Shown here: piece after piece, positions 63,007-64,000 of the stretch
Position numbering within the stretch: the stretch's first letter is position 1
Layout of the letters: each line of letters starts with the position of its first letter
NCBI RefSeq assembly: GCF_012273515.2
Contig: NZ_CP050975.2
Coordinates: forward strand, 8,370,001 to 8,434,000
Direction: 5' to 3'
DNA from: Streptomyces sp. RPA4-2
Lineage (GTDB): Bacteria > Actinomycetota > Actinomycetes > Streptomycetales > Streptomycetaceae
Length of the DNA: 64,000 bases
The notes under the pieces: model-generated
What the model saw: only the letters and a program-made list of their open reading frames with translations
Database searches by the model: none
What the model was told of the DNA's origin: nothing
Translations under genes and position numbers: made by a program

Positions 63007-64000
63007 CCGCGTGTCCCAGGGCACCGACCACGGCCTTGCCGCGCATCAGGAAGTCCGAGAGGTAACCGTCGTGGGGCACGCCCGGAGCCATCCAGTAGGT
63101 CGGGTGGTCACCGACGTACACATTGGCGATGGTGGGTTCCGCCAGCAGCGCGTCGAGCAGGGCGTGGTCGCGGGTGAGGGCCGAGAGCACGAGTGTGTCC
63201 CTCAGCGGAGCGGTACCGTCCGAGCGGTTCCAGGGCGCCACCCACACACAGGGGAACGGCAGTTCGGTCCGTAGCTGCGCGGCACTGGCGCTGCCGACCT
63301 GATGGACGGCCGGACGCAGGACGGCACTTCCGTCACCGAGGTCGTCGACGACGCCGTCACCACCGAGCCAGGCACGGGTCCCCGCCGCCACCGACCTCAG
63401 GTACGAGTCGAGGGCCCGTGCCCGGTCCAGCGGGCACACCGGGAGAACCGCCCGGGTGTCCTGGGGCGGCGCACTGGGCAGCCGGGACAGGCGGGCCGCG
63501 ACGGCCTCGGCGAGCGGCGCCGGATCGCCCTCGACGAAGACGGCGGTGGCGTTGACGCACGCGGTGCCACCCTCGTCCGCGACCGAGCCGACGATCGTGT
63601 CGAGGTGCTCCCGCCAGTCGGTGTCCGCGGTGATGAGGATTTTGGTCCGGCCAGGCCCCTGCGGCAACACGCGCCGATCGTGGGCGTACCGGGCGACCAC
63701 CTCGTCGCCGCCGTACACCACCGCACGATCGGCACCGCGGATCAGCGAGTCGGCGGTCTGGTGGTCCGTGGGCAGAAACACCAGCTGGTCCTCCCGGACC
63801 CCCGCCCGGTGCAGCGCCCCGACCAGGCGGTGCGGGGTGAACGGCTCCCGCCGCGACGGACGTACGGCGACGCGGTAGCCGAGGGCCAGCGCCTCCAGCC
63901 ACAGCCGGTGCACACCGGGATGGTTGCCGGAGGCGTTGACGGCGAACACGTCACCCCGGCGGGCCCATACGGCGTGCCCTGCCTCCAGGGCCGGGTCCCG
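62993..64000 (-). CDS. Aldehyde dehydrogenase-family protein, 5' end outside window
   Basis: The frame is open to the end of the window, so the N-terminus is missing here; an ATG-like start at 63949 is internal. VFAVNASGNHPGVHRLWLEA corresponds to the N-terminal substrate/NAD region, GRTKILITADTDWREHLDTI lies in the NAD fold, and DEGGTACVNATAVFVEGDPA holds the catalytic Cys. The C-terminal part (LRTELPFPCVWVAPWNRSDG, VYVGDHPTYWMAPGVPHDGY) is ALDH-like. LuxC/acyl-CoA-reductase-like or phenylacetaldehyde-type dehydrogenases are the closest pattern; substrate undefined. Confidence 0.78.
   Translation of the reverse strand, partial: RDPALEAGHAVWARRGDVFAVNASGNHPGVHRLWLEALALGYRVAVRPSRREPFTPHRLVGALHRAGVREDQLVFLPTDHQTADSLIRGADRAVVYGGDEVVARYAHDRRVLPQGPGRTKILITADTDWREHLDTIVGSVADEGGTACVNATAVFVEGDPAPLAEAVAARLSRLPSAPPQDTRAVLPVCPLDRARALDSYLRSVAAGTRAWLGGDGVVDDLGDGSAVLRPAVHQVGSASAAQLRTELPFPCVWVAPWNRSDGTAPLRDTLVLSALTRDHALLDALLAEPTIANVYVGDHPTYWMAPGVPHDGYLSDFLMRGKAVVGALGHAVSGA

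Overview
The window is very GC-rich, uses actinomycete codon preferences with frequent GTG starts, and carries typical Streptomyces families: WhiB-like and SigJ-like regulators, MsiK-dependent sugar ABC systems lacking an ATPase, LAL/LuxR, PucR and SigE-family sigma factors. I read it as accessory chromosome, probably an arm region, of a Streptomyces or close relative. No rRNA, tRNA or CRISPR array was seen.

Layout. 0-9 kb: a sigma/anti-sigma-like pair, hypothetical genes, an intact IS5-type element (3664-5023) that carries a coiled-coil/winged-helix gene, and debris of a second transposase and of two phage-type integrases. 9-12.2 kb: secreted cyclophilin, a frameshifted FKBP, and a divergent metallo-hydrolase/TetR pair with palindromic operators. 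12.4-18.8 kb: a minus-strand operon clpB - zinc-finger thioredoxin - UBP zinc finger - cyclic-nucleotide-binding FAD oxidoreductase, flanked by relics of Hsp20, a VOC protein, an IS110 transposase and a CbpM/MerR-type regulator. 18.9-24.2 kb: PucR regulator, divergent LysR/MFS pair, aldo/keto reductase.

25.2-38.1 kb is a carbohydrate-utilisation locus: secreted beta-helix enzyme, GntR regulator, ABC sugar importer without ATPase, a large unassigned enzyme, RraA-like aldolase, amidohydrolase (sugar lactonase type), aldose dehydrogenase and a GH39 glycosidase. Most importer and enzyme genes overlap by 1-14 bases. A TATCGATA palindrome recurs at the promoters, and a tandem 7-bp repeat sits before the importer gene. 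38.1-48.7 kb: IS630 relic, UvrA-like ATPase, membrane proteins, a zinc alcohol dehydrogenase, a FUSC gene with an in-frame stop, PsiE, and truncated LAL and ECF sigma relics.

49.3-64 kb is a stress/redox island with two ECF41/SigJ-type sigma factors, a sigma-like protein without a usable region 4, a WhiB-like protein, type II NADH dehydrogenase, OsmC/Ohr, YceI, an SDR, and coiled-coil/winged-helix proteins. Reading by eye, the same promoter-like motif GTCAC(A/G)-N16-GGTC occurs eight times here, each time in front of a gene or gene relic. It resembles the known ECF41/SigJ promoter and points to a compact, locally encoded regulon. This is the most interesting signal in the window.

All function calls come from recognising sequence patterns; no database search or computation was run.
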